Assembly (NCBI GenBank): GCA_029433475.1
Contig: JAQTIE010000007.1
Coordinates: forward strand, 62,001-126,000
Origin: Neisseriaceae bacterium ESL0693
GTDB lineage: Bacteria; Pseudomonadota; Gammaproteobacteria; Burkholderiales; Neisseriaceae
Direction: 5' to 3'
DNA: 64,000 nucleotides
The notes under the pieces were generated by a model. The model ran no database searches. It saw only the letters and a program-made list of their open reading frames with translations, and had not been told where the DNA came from. The first letter of the stretch is position 1, and every line of letters begins with the position of its first letter. The translations under genes were made by a program, and so were the position numbers. Of the stretch, positions 56,256 to 64,000 are shown one piece after another.

Positions 56256-57230
56256 TTATTCATCTAAAGCCTGTTGAGCGCAGACTGCACCCTGACGTAC
56301 CATAGATTTGATGACATACGTCACAGGGCCAGAGCTACTGGCATTTGCTGTACAGGTACCGGCATCATTAACACCATTCGGACATGTTGTTAAGGTAGTG
56401 GTGATCAAAATCGGTGGATTCTTTTTATCAAAATCCAGTTGATTTTGCAAAATTGTCAATTTAGGATCCTTCCATGCCAGATTCTCCCATGCCACATCAG
56501 CATTGTCATCCTCAGGAACGCTCGGGCAGTTTGTGCTTTTAAGATCATCATATTGAAATTGCTGTTGTACACTGATGACATTGTCTACCAGTAATTGGGG
56601 GGCACCCAGATTGTTTGTGTTGCCATTAGTATACAGAATCCGGTATAAACCCTTCTTCCCAGTGCTCACATCGGTGGCTACAACATAAATCACACCTTGC
56701 AAAGTATTATCGCCCACAATAGCATGGCCACAACTGTTTTTACTCTCCCCTGCACCCTCGTCTTTTCCTGTGGCTACAACACTATTGGCCAGTGCTTCGC
56801 TACCAGACACCATAACTAATGCGGTACTGTTTGTATCAAGAGTAAGACCAGGATTATCGGCGTTAAAACTGATGGGTAACGTCGTGGAAATAGACTGGGT
56901 GTTATTGTTATCATCAAATGCGCCAGTCATTTTACCAGTATTCAACTGTGCGGCAGTAGGCGCATCCATGCAACTATAATTACCCAGCTGCCGCGCATCG
57001 CGGCGCATCATGTTGGCCGTGTTACGAACATCTTGCTCATACGCAACCCGGGTCTGTACCTGTTGCTTTAGCCGGAAAGTAGAAAAATAAGTCGAGCTGG
57101 CCGCCAGCAGAACCACAATACCAATGGCGCTAGCCACCATAAGCTCAATCAGAGTAAGCCCGCGCTGATGACGAGGTGAACGGTTTCTGCTGTTTTGAAT
57201 ATTGCTTATCATAGGATAAATCAATCTCAT
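56256..57230 (-). CDS. pilW: PilW-like minor pilin (Neisseria PilJ type)
   Basis: A 324-residue prepilin with cleavage site QRG|LTLIELMVASAIGIVVLLAA and a long C-terminal globular domain. Size, Glu5 and position between PilV- and PilX-like genes match PilW. It overlaps the end of the pilV-like gene by 4 bp. Minor pilins initiate pilus assembly. Cysteines in CGHAIVG, NCPSVPE and TTCPNGVNDAGTC may stabilise the head. Confidence 0.85.
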   Translation of the reverse strand: MRLIYPMISNIQNSRNRSPRHQRGLTLIELMVASAIGIVVLLAASSTYFSTFRLKQQVQTRVAYEQDVRNTANMMRRDARQLGNYSCMDAPTAAQLNTGKMTGAFDDNNNTQSISTTLPISFNADNPGLTLDTNSTALVMVSGSEALANSVVATGKDEGAGESKNSCGHAIVGDNTLQGVIYVVATDVSTGKKGLYRILYTNGNTNNLGAPQLLVDNVISVQQQFQYDDLKSTNCPSVPEDDNADVAWENLAWKDPKLTILQNQLDFDKKNPPILITTTLTTCPNGVNDAGTCTANASSSGPVTYVIKSMVRQGAVCAQQALDE

Positions 57231-57811
57231 GGTTGGTTATTGTTTGAATCAGAATCATCATTTGGCTGGTTATTGCTTGAGCCAGAATCAGCGTTTGGTT
57301 GGTCATTGTTTGAACCAGAACCATCGTTTACTGATAAAGAATAGGTAAAATTATTGTCATTCTGGTCATCGCTACGATTATTCTGCCCCTGCCAGCTGAC
57401 CGTGATCTGACCATTTTTAATTTCACATTTGCTGATGGTTGGTGTATTGGATAAGTGCAGACCCAATTTATTAACGCAGTCATTCCCGCTGGTATTAAAA
57501 TTACTGTAATCAAAAACCAAATAGCTGACACGGGTTTCCTCTTTGCCACTGCCATGGCTGAATGCCCGAGCCGCCATTTTAGGTTCTGCCCGCATTATTT
57601 CAATATAATTCTGTACTGCCCGGGTTACTTCGGCCTGATTGGCGGCGTTGATGGAGGTATTCACTGCGCCCAATTGAGCCAGCATCAATGCCAGCACACC
57701 AAACGACAAAACAAAAATAGCCACAATCACTTCGATCAGCGTGGAACCTTGCTGATGACGGGACAAAATATGAGCCCGCTGTATTGTTTGATCAGGAAAG
57801 CATGGTTTCAT
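57227..57811 (-). CDS. pilV: PilV-like minor pilin with repeat tail (Neisseria PilI type)
   Basis: A 194-residue prepilin with cleavage site HQQG|STLIEVIVAIFVLSFGVLAL, followed by AQLGAVNTSINAANQAEV, typical of PilV. The C-terminus is unusual: it ends with three 11-residue units of Asn/Asp/Ser/Gly/Gln-Pro type (NDGSGSNNDQP, NADSGSSNNQP, NDDSDSNNNQP), encoded by a 33-bp tandem repeat. The tail is hydrophilic and probably flexible. The stop overlaps pilW by 4 bp. Confidence 0.83.
   Translation of the reverse strand: MKPCFPDQTIQRAHILSRHQQGSTLIEVIVAIFVLSFGVLALMLAQLGAVNTSINAANQAEVTRAVQNYIEIMRAEPKMAARAFSHGSGKEETRVSYLVFDYSNFNTSGNDCVNKLGLHLSNTPTISKCEIKNGQITVSWQGQNNRSDDQNDNNFTYSLSVNDGSGSNNDQPNADSGSSNNQPNDDSDSNNNQP
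57231..57329 (-). repeat. Three tandem 33-bp coding repeats in pilV
   Basis: Three contiguous 33-bp units (57231-57263, 57264-57296, 57297-57329) differ at a few positions each and encode 11-residue Asn/Asp/Ser-rich units just before the stop codon. Because 33 is a multiple of three, copy-number change would alter tail length and not the frame. Confidence 0.9.
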
Positions 57812-57813
57812 TT

Positions 57814-58464
57814 CTAACCTTTACAATAAGTCAATTGTTTCTCTGTTGTAGAAGTCGGGCAAGCAATGGCTTTGCCTCCGGGCGTTATCACCAGCCGGCG
57901 GATGGCATTTGGTTCACCAGCGTCCTGAATAGTCACTCTGACATAAGCCTCACCCAATGCCCACTTATTTTCTTTGACACGATAACCGAAACGGCCATCA
58001 GGCATAAAAATCAGCCATTTATCTTGATTTAATGCACTACACGTATTGTTGGCACACTGCTCAACTGTAGTATTAACTGGTATATCGGCATTATTCTGTC
58101 CGAATAAGACGGAACGCAATAATGCATCATTCGCCTCTTCATAATCCTGACTCATATTATCATCACTGAATGCCAGAATACCCTGCTCTTTATGATCTGA
58201 TTTCCACTTATCGCAACCATTGGTCTGCGCGGAATTGGCTCTGACTAAAGTCGGGCAGACAATCACCGGCTTATTGATACGCAATGCCTCTGCCTTGGAA
58301 AATTGCAACAATGACCAGGTCTGATCAATACGATTTTGTACCCGTTGCTGAGCCACCATGCGCCCCATGGCGGGTAGTGCAATACTGGCAATAATCCCCA
58401 TCAGGATGACAACAACCATCATCTCAATCAGGGTAAATCCTCTTTGCTGCTGATTCGGGTTCAT
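57814..58464 (-). CDS. pilH: FimT/PilH-like minor pilin
   Basis: A 216-residue prepilin with short leader MNPNQQQRG and mature start FTLIEMMVVVILMGIIASIALPAMGR (in parts). FimT/PilH proteins are minor pilins linked to DNA uptake and pilus biogenesis. ATG at 58464 yields a classic nine-residue leader; the frame also opens six codons earlier (58482). It is the first pilin gene downstream of dnaB, as in Neisseria. Confidence 0.84.
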   Translation of the reverse strand: MNPNQQQRGFTLIEMMVVVILMGIIASIALPAMGRMVAQQRVQNRIDQTWSLLQFSKAEALRINKPVIVCPTLVRANSAQTNGCDKWKSDHKEQGILAFSDDNMSQDYEEANDALLRSVLFGQNNADIPVNTTVEQCANNTCSALNQDKWLIFMPDGRFGYRVKENKWALGEAYVRVTIQDAGEPNAIRRLVITPGGKAIACPTSTTEKQLTYCKG

Positions 58465-58562
58465 GGAATGACCATACTCCACAATAAGAGTTAAACAACG
58501 TACTGGTTTATTTTACATCAATTTATTTGCGTTGCGCTAATTTATCTTAATTAAAACACAAT

Positions 58563-59957
58563 TTATTCATAATCATAATTATCAGGCAATGCCGCATTAT
58601 CAAACTTGGTAAACTGTCCTTGAAAGGTAAGATGCACTTTACCGGTAGGACCGTTACGGTGTTTGCCAATGATACACTCTGCCAATCCTTTGAATTGACT
58701 GTCAGGATGATAATATTCATCCCGGTACATAAACATAATCAAATCGGCATCCTGTTCAATAGCGCCGGATTCGCGCAAATCAGACATTAATGGCCGTTTA
58801 TCGGTACGTTGCTCCACGGTACGGGATAGCTGAGACAACGCAATGATCGGAACTTGTAATTCCTTAGCCAAAGTTTTCAGTGAGCGGGAAATTTCTCCCA
58901 ATTCTGATGCGCGGTTATCAGAACGGCCAGAGCCGGACATCAGTTGCAGGTAGTCCAATACAATCAGCCCAAGCTTACCACCTTGCTGCCGTGCCAGTCT
59001 ACGGGCACGGGCACGTACTTCCAAAGCGGTTAAGCCGGGCGTTTCGTCAATAAACATTGGCGCATCGGTCAGTTTAACAACCGCATCATTCAATTTACCC
59101 CAATGCTCATCCTGTAGCTGTCCTGTTTTGAGTACGCTATGATCTACACGCCCTACCGAACCCAGCATACGTAAAACCAATTGTGCCCCCCCCATTTCCA
59201 TGGAAAATACAGCCACCGGCAGTTTTTCCTCAATGGCCACATGTTCGGCAATGTTGAGCGAAAAAGCGGTTTTACCCATTGATGGACGCCCCGCCACGAT
59301 AATCAGATCACCTGCCTGTAAACCGGAAGTCATTTTATCCAGATCAATAAAGCCGGTAGCAATGCCGGTAACGTCATTTTTGTTGTCACGTGAATACAGA
59401 AAATCAATCCGTGCCACTACTTCTTTTAATAAGGTGGGCATACCTAAAAAGCCCTGTTGAGAGCGGGCGGTAGATTCAGCAATCTGAAAGACACTGTTTT
59501 CTGCCTCATCCAGCATTTGCGCTGCATCTTTTCCTTGCGGATTATAGGCCGTACGGGCAATTTGCGTTCCTACAGCAGCTAGTTGCCGCATCACTGAGCG
59601 TTCGCGTACTATTTCACCATAGCGGCGGATATTGGCCGCTGAAGGGGTATTCTGGGCAAGGTTAATTAAATAAGTCAGCCCCCCTGCCGGCTCCAGTTCT
59701 TCACGTCGTTCTAATTCTTCCTGAACAGTAATCACATCCGCCGGTCGGGACAGATCAATCAGATTCCGGATGGCTCTGAAAATCAGCCGGTGTTCATACC
59801 GGTAAAAGTCACCTTCATCAATAACATCGGCAATTCGATCCCATGCACTATTTTCAAGCAATAGCCCTCCCAGAACCGATTGCTCAGCTTCGGTAGAATG
59901 TGGCGGCACGGATAGCTGTTCGGTTTCATCGCCAGGCGCAGCAGCAATATTTTCCAT
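58563..59957 (-). CDS. dnaB: Replicative DNA helicase DnaB
   Basis: The 464-residue hexameric helicase moves at the replication fork. It has the N-terminal DnaG-binding domain (SVPPHSTEAEQSVLGGLLLE), a linker, and the RecA-like motor with Walker A GRPSMGKTAF, Walker B GLIVLDYLQLMSG and arginine-finger region KEGRHR-like KHRNGPTGKVHL. Length is normal. The segment coding MEMGGAQL contains a run of eight G in the coding strand (59186-59193). Followed by the minor pilin cluster, the typical Neisseriaceae order. Confidence 0.96.
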   Translation of the reverse strand: MENIAAAPGDETEQLSVPPHSTEAEQSVLGGLLLENSAWDRIADVIDEGDFYRYEHRLIFRAIRNLIDLSRPADVITVQEELERREELEPAGGLTYLINLAQNTPSAANIRRYGEIVRERSVMRQLAAVGTQIARTAYNPQGKDAAQMLDEAENSVFQIAESTARSQQGFLGMPTLLKEVVARIDFLYSRDNKNDVTGIATGFIDLDKMTSGLQAGDLIIVAGRPSMGKTAFSLNIAEHVAIEEKLPVAVFSMEMGGAQLVLRMLGSVGRVDHSVLKTGQLQDEHWGKLNDAVVKLTDAPMFIDETPGLTALEVRARARRLARQQGGKLGLIVLDYLQLMSGSGRSDNRASELGEISRSLKTLAKELQVPIIALSQLSRTVEQRTDKRPLMSDLRESGAIEQDADLIMFMYRDEYYHPDSQFKGLAECIIGKHRNGPTGKVHLTFQGQFTKFDNAALPDNYDYE

Positions 59958-60157
59958 ATTTTTTTGTCTGAATTAAATAAGTTTGATTTTACCATTAAGT
60001 CAGGTGAGCATGTATTTGCGAGCTCTTGTATCACTGTATTACAATAAGCTTGCCGGATATTCAGAAATCAGTATGATTTTGCCAAATGTTCTGCTGTGCT
60101 GTATCCGACAAAGTATCGCAATATATAATTAATCTTGTTACGAAAAAGGAAGCAATC

Positions 60158-60748
60158 ATGGAACACAAACTGCCTGAGTTGCCGTACGCCTTGGATGCTT
60201 TAGCACCACACATTTCAAAAGAGACGATGGAATACCATTATGGTAAACATCACCAGACATACATTACCAACATGAATAACCAGATTAAAGGTACTGAATT
60301 TGAGAATCTGCCTTTAGAAGAAATTGTTAAAAAATCTTCTGGCGGCTTATTTAATAATGCCGCCCAATCATGGAATCATACTTTTTACTGGTTTGGTTTT
60401 GCACCTAAAGGCGTGGCTTTAAAAAAAGAAGGCGAACTGGCCAAAGCCATTAATGCCAAATGGGGCTCTTTTGAAGCATTCCAGGAAGCTTTTGATAAAG
60501 TAGCTGCCGGTACTTTCGGTTCTGGCTGGGCATGGCTGGTAAAAACGCCTGCGGGTGAACTGGATCTGGTATCAACCAGCAATGCCGCTACACCTTTGAC
60601 GACAGATAATGTGCCATTACTGACTTGTGATGTATGGGAACATGCTTATTACATCGACTATCGCAATAGCCGTCCTAATTACCTGAAAAATTTCTGGGAA
60701 ATTGTTAACTGGAATGAAGTTGAGCAGCGGTTTGCTGCCGCTGCCTGA
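60158..60748 (+). CDS. sodB: Superoxide dismutase (Fe type)
   Basis: A 196-residue enzyme that detoxifies superoxide. Metal ligands are visible: His in [11 protein letters not shown], His in [13 protein letters not shown], Asp and His in [12 protein letters not shown]. The [10 protein letters not shown] form is as in iron-type enzymes. ATG at 60158 is preceded by AAAGGAAGC; the frame upstream is not needed. Terminator follows. Divergent from dnaB. Confidence 0.95.
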   Translation: MEHKLPELPYALDALAPHISKETMEYHYGKHHQTYITNMNNQIKGTEFENLPLEEIVKKSSGGLFNNAAQSWNHTFYWFGFAPKGVALKKEGELAKAINAKWGSFEAFQEAFDKVAAGTFGSGWAWLVKTPAGELDLVSTSNAATPLTTDNVPLLTCDVWEHAYYIDYRNSRPNYLKNFWEIVNWNEVEQRFAAAA

Positions 60749-60791
60749 TGAATATGGTGTGAACACTGTTAATCATTAAGCACTGAAACCA

Positions 60792-60821
60792 AAAGCCGGT
60801 TGTTTAAAAACAACCGGCTTT
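60792..60821. terminator. Terminator between sodB and metQ
   Basis: A 14-bp perfect inverted repeat (60792-60805 with 60808-60821) with A-rich left and T-rich right ends, between converging genes; it should act in both directions. Confidence 0.9.
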
Positions 60822-60849
60822 AATCTACCTGTCCATTATATTGGGCAGA

Positions 60850-61668
60850 TTAATTTTTAGGTGGATTCTGGGGAATATACCAATATTGATTGATATTATG
60901 GGTGTCCATATACTGTTTAAATTCGTCAGACTGGTAAGCATCTTCTACTGCTTTAACCCACGGTTTATTTAAATTGGTGTTTTTAATCGCCAGAACAAGT
61001 TCAAATGCGGGCACAATGTGCTCATGCAATAAAGCCTGTTTGGGATCAAGTTTAGCGGCATAAGCACGACTCCCGGGGACAACGGCAAAATCAAAATCGG
61101 GTAACGTGCGTGGAATATTACTTGAATCTATCTCGGAAATCTTCAGCTGGTACGGATTGGTCGCAATATCGTTTTTGGATAAGGTACCATCATTATTTTT
61201 TGGTTTTAAAGTAATCCAGCCGGCTTTTTCCAATAAGCGATAAGCACGTGCGGCATTTGAAGGATCATTGGGAATGGCCACAGTACTGCCATTTTTTACT
61301 GCTTTCAAATCCGGATAATGTACCGAATATATAGCTGTTGGCACAGTAGGTAGATGAACTAGCGCTATGAGCTGACCACCCTTATTGCGATTAAATGCGT
61401 TCAGATAAGCAGTGTGCTGATCAACATTCAAATCAATCTGTCCTTCCTGTAAAGCAATATCTGCCAACATCAGATCAGAAAAATCGATCGCTTTTATTTT
61501 GTATCCTTGTTTTTCCAATATGGGCTTAACAGCATCAAGAAATAATTGACTGTATGGCCCGGGAGATGTGCCTATCGTAATAGCGTGTTCATCTTTAGTA
61601 TTCTGGTGGCAGGATACCAAGCCTATTGTGACTACTAAAACAAGTAAATATTTATACCAGGTCTTCAT
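60850..61668 (-). CDS. metQ: D-methionine-binding lipoprotein MetQ
   Basis: A 272-residue lipoprotein (lipobox LVSC) of the NlpA/MetQ fold: AITIGTSPGPYSQLFLDAV, DIALQEGQIDLNVDQHTAYL, GSTVAIPNDPSNAARAYRLLE. It brings methionine to the MetN-MetI transporter encoded upstream. It is the third MetQ homologue of the window and is more diverged from the tandem pair at 35-37 kb. It has its own promoter after a hairpin that follows metI. AAGGAG is just before the ATG. Confidence 0.88.
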   Translation of the reverse strand: MKTWYKYLLVLVVTIGLVSCHQNTKDEHAITIGTSPGPYSQLFLDAVKPILEKQGYKIKAIDFSDLMLADIALQEGQIDLNVDQHTAYLNAFNRNKGGQLIALVHLPTVPTAIYSVHYPDLKAVKNGSTVAIPNDPSNAARAYRLLEKAGWITLKPKNNDGTLSKNDIATNPYQLKISEIDSSNIPRTLPDFDFAVVPGSRAYAAKLDPKQALLHEHIVPAFELVLAIKNTNLNKPWVKAVEDAYQSDEFKQYMDTHNINQYWYIPQNPPKN

Positions 61669-61683
61669 TGTTTCTCCTTATGG

Positions 61684-61730
61684 ATTAACATGTTAATAAC
61701 GAATTATAACTCCCCTGATTTAAATAGCAA
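61684..61730 (-). promoter_or_regulatory. metQ promoter and palindrome
   Basis: On the minus strand TTGCTA (61730-61725) and TATAAT (61708-61703) are separated by 16 bp. Just downstream lies the perfect 14-bp palindrome ATTAACATGTTAAT (61684-61697), a plausible repressor operator. It does not resemble the MetJ box (AGACGTCT). Confidence 0.55.
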
Positions 61731-61803
61731 ATACCATGATCAGTAATTCATAAATAATTATTTTTAATACTTCTCAATATTGATGATATCGCAATGAATT
61801 ATA

Positions 61804-61831
61804 AAAAAACAGTCACTAATGACTGTTTTTT
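61804..61831 (-). terminator. Terminator between metI and metQ
   Basis: A 12-bp perfect hairpin (61804-61815 with 61820-61831) ending in T6 on the minus strand. It should stop most metNI transcripts before metQ, so that metQ relies on its own promoter. This would let the binding protein be made in different amounts from the permease. Confidence 0.8.
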
Positions 61832-61843
61832 ATTTAAATTTAA

Positions 61844-62512
61844 TTAACCTTTATGAGCTCTGGTAGCCAGCCAGTTACCGATACTTTGAATCAATTGCAC
61901 GATAATGATTAATGCAATCACGGTTAAAACCATGGCCACATTATCAAACCGTTGATAACCATAATTCAAGGCCAGATCTCCAATACCGCCGCCACCGACA
62001 GCACCCGCCATGGCAGTAGCACCCACCAATCCAATTGTGGCCGTAGTCAGGCTCAGAATAATGGAAGATTTAGCTTCCGGCAGAATAAAATAACGAATAA
62101 TCTGCCAGTTACTGGCACCCATGGCTTGGGCAGCCTCAATAATCCCATGCGATACGCTTAATAATGAATTTTCAATCAATCGGGCAATATAAGGCGCAAT
62201 ATATAAAACCAAAGGCACAATGGCTGCTCTGGTGCCAATGGAAGTACCTACCAATAGCCGGGTGAACGGAATAATTGCCACCAATAAAATAATAAATGGT
62301 AGGGAGCGAACAATATTAATGATGGGATTCAGGATTTTATATAACCAGGGTTTTTGCCAGAAACTGCCCGGACGAGTGATCAGCAATAATATGCCTAGCA
62401 ACAAACCAAGCAGTGAGCCGATGAAAAAAGACACACCCACCATGATCAAAGTCTGCTCTAAAGCCTGCCAGAATTGTTCAGTTGTTAACGAGGTATTAAA
62501 CCAATGATTCAT
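61844..62512 (-). CDS. metI: D-methionine ABC transporter permease MetI
   Basis: A 222-residue permease with five to six helices and the conserved EAA loop EAAQAMGASNWQIIRYFILPEAKSSII (in parts). It moves methionine across the inner membrane with MetN. It overlaps metN by 4 bp. Length is typical of MetI. Confidence 0.93.
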   Translation of the reverse strand: MNHWFNTSLTTEQFWQALEQTLIMVGVSFFIGSLLGLLLGILLLITRPGSFWQKPWLYKILNPIINIVRSLPFIILLVAIIPFTRLLVGTSIGTRAAIVPLVLYIAPYIARLIENSLLSVSHGIIEAAQAMGASNWQIIRYFILPEAKSSIILSLTTATIGLVGATAMAGAVGGGGIGDLALNYGYQRFDNVAMVLTVIALIIIVQLIQSIGNWLATRAHKG

Positions 62513-63522
62513 GCCACTTCCCTTTCAATACGCACGCCATTTTGCTTCAAAAATGACAACGCTTCTTCAATAGCATCATCTTCACCCGATATTTGTACGA
62601 ACATGCTGCCCAGCACAACGCCACTGATTTCACGCATATTGCCGAATAAAATATTAATCTTCACCAACTGTTTCAATATAAGCTCATTAATAATGGGTTC
62701 ACGAGCCGAGTCGCCGAGAAATTCCAGCCGATAGATATCATGTTGACACACCAAACTTTCTAAAATACGTTCCGGGATTTCAGCATTCAAAACGGTGCTG
62801 ACAAATTTCTTGGTAGTATTGTGTTTGGGAGTAGAAAAAATCTCCAATACAGAACCTTGTTCTATCACCTGTCCTTGTTCCATTACGGCTACTTTATTGC
62901 AAATGGAGCTGATCACTTCCATTTCATGGGTGACCAGTAATATGGTGATGTTTTGCTCATGATTAATCTGTTTCAGCAATTTTAATATAGACAATGTTGT
63001 CTGCGGGTCTAATGCCGATGTTGCCTCATCGCACAGCAAGATAGAAGGCTGGGTAATCAGCGCGCGCGCAATACCAACCCGCTGTTTTTGTCCACCTGAA
63101 AGCTGACCGGGATAGCTGTCTTTCTTGGCCTTTAAATCGATATAATCCAGCATGGCATCCACACGCTGTTCTATTTCAGTACGATCAACATTTTGCAAAA
63201 TCAGGGGCAGCGCAATGTTTTGCCCTACTGTTTTGGTTTCCAGCAAATTAAAATGCTGGAAAATCATGCCAATATTTTTTTTGTGTTTTCGCTGTTCTAC
63301 TGCACTTAACCGGTTAAGATTGATGCCATCAACCAATACTGTACCAGAGCTGGGTTTTTCCAATTGGTTGACCAGACGAATCAAAGTACTTTTACCCGCA
63401 CCACTCCAGCCGATCAGACCAAATATGTCACCTTGATCCACCGTCAGATTAATGTCTTTTAATGCATGTACCTGCTGTTTATTTTTAATATATGTTTTGT
63501 CTATATTCTCAAATTTAATCAT
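62509..63522 (-). CDS. metN: D-methionine ABC transporter ATPase MetN
   Basis: A 337-residue ATPase: Walker A GWSGAGKST, signature LSGGQKQRVGIARAL, Walker B ILLCDEATSALDP, switch VTHEMEV, and a C-terminal NIL domain (RLEFLGDSAREPIINELIL) that senses methionine in homologues. ATG at 63522 is preceded by GGGAAAACC; a longer frame begins with GTG at 63543. First gene of metN-metI(-metQ). Confidence 0.95.
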   Translation of the reverse strand: MIKFENIDKTYIKNKQQVHALKDINLTVDQGDIFGLIGWSGAGKSTLIRLVNQLEKPSSGTVLVDGINLNRLSAVEQRKHKKNIGMIFQHFNLLETKTVGQNIALPLILQNVDRTEIEQRVDAMLDYIDLKAKKDSYPGQLSGGQKQRVGIARALITQPSILLCDEATSALDPQTTLSILKLLKQINHEQNITILLVTHEMEVISSICNKVAVMEQGQVIEQGSVLEIFSTPKHNTTKKFVSTVLNAEIPERILESLVCQHDIYRLEFLGDSAREPIINELILKQLVKINILFGNMREISGVVLGSMFVQISGEDDAIEEALSFLKQNGVRIEREVA

Positions 63523-63662
63523 GGTTTTCCCTAATTGACCCACCCAATGACTTATAGCATGACTTTGAGTTTATCGAAAGCAGGCAGTAAAATAAACTAT
63601 TTTATACATTTTCGCTACAATATGGATACAAAAGTGCTGAAGCAGATCAAAATTACTACCTG

Positions 63663-64000
63663 TTAACCGTTGTCATTTTCTCGCCAGTGCCAGCTGCGAC
63701 ACTGATTTTGCTCCCAGCATGCAGAAAATGCATCACTACTAAGCCAATGCCATTCAGCTTGTCGAGCCTCTTTTATGTCATCTTGCCATTGCTGATCAGC
63801 AATGGCTGGATGGCACATGATGATGGTTCGATCTTTTGCTTGTGTCAGCCATTGCCGCCATAATTCAGGTAAGGATATACCTTTAGGATTGAAATGATAA
63901 ATTCCACCAAAAGCGGCATTGTATAGCCACGGTTTCTTTAGCAGATATTGGTTTAAAGCCCGGCCACCCAGATGATAGATAATCTGAGCCTTTAAATCAT
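63663..64000 (-). CDS. ChbG/HpnK-like deacetylase, C-terminal part
   Basis: The open frame enters at the right edge of the window on the minus strand and ends in TAA at 63663. The last 111 residues include RTIIMCHPAIADQQWQDDI, RQAEWHWLSSDAF, which matches the C-terminal strand-loop pattern (xHPG..., R..E...L.S..F) of the YdjC/ChbG/HpnK family of sugar or hopanoid deacetylases. The catalytic N-terminus lies outside the window, so the substrate cannot be judged. It lies upstream of metN and on the same strand, 140 bp away. Confidence 0.6.
   Translation of the reverse strand, partial: DLKAQIIYHLGGRALNQYLLKKPWLYNAAFGGIYHFNPKGISLPELWRQWLTQAKDRTIIMCHPAIADQQWQDDIKEARQAEWHWLSSDAFSACWEQNQCRSWHWRENDNG

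Overview
The window looks like chromosomal DNA of a fairly AT-rich betaproteobacterium of the family Neisseriaceae. The gene set and order support this: dnaB followed by a pilH/pilV/pilW/pilX/pilin-like cluster, ptsN-hprK-rapZ, lon-hupB-ppiD, and ilvB-ilvN-ilvC. Base composition and the absence of a dense 10-12-mer DNA uptake sequence argue against classical Neisseria. A Snodgrassella-like gut symbiont would fit, but the genus is an inference. I saw no rRNA, tRNA, CRISPR array, insertion sequence or prophage. Gene density is high and almost everything is core metabolism or genome maintenance.

Layout. 1-3.2 kb: branched-chain amino-acid genes ilvB-ilvN-ilvC on the minus strand behind a long leader with interleaved inverted repeats and a possible Leu/Val-rich leader ORF. 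3.2-10 kb: sixA, ubiA, ptsN-hprK-rapZ, a YlqF-type GTPase, scpB-rluB. 10-11.8 kb: a long intergenic region with a perfect FNR-type box, then a two-gene operon of an Aer-like stand-alone PAS protein and a cytoplasmic PhnD-like protein, closed by a strong terminator. 11.8-15.3 kb: dusC, a SpoU methyltransferase, a DUF945 protein. 15.5-18.1 kb: mutL and dedA. 18.3-25.3 kb: lon (with a sigma-32-like promoter), hupB, ppiD, an aldehyde dehydrogenase and a MORN-like repeat protein. 25.4-31.3 kb: hom, a Mth938-like protein, an SPFH/NfeD pair, rlmB, a YetF-like protein and a divergent squalene/phytoene-synthase relative.

31.5-35 kb: a COG2984-type ABC importer (binding protein, permease, ATPase) and rluE. 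35.3-40.3 kb: two tandem MetQ paralogues and uvrA. 40.4-45 kb: LplT-like MFS carrier, a small unknown protein, mltD and a YafS-like methyltransferase. 45-49.4 kb: nfsB and a polyamine-catabolic operon spuA-spuB-spuC. 49.5-55 kb: ppa, a DUF2726 protein, polA, rpe and a Spy/CpxP-like protein. 55-60 kb: minor pilins and dnaB. 60-63.5 kb: sodB and metN-metI-metQ. The right edge holds the end of a ChbG/HpnK-like deacetylase gene.

The most unusual unit is the FNR-box/PAS/PhnD-like operon at 10.29-11.70 kb. It looks like an oxygen-responsive sensor paired with a ligand-binding protein that has lost its export signal. Secondary points of interest are the ilv leader, the extra MetQ copies with copied terminators, the 33-bp coding repeat in the PilV-like gene and the synthase relative with eroded metal-binding motifs.
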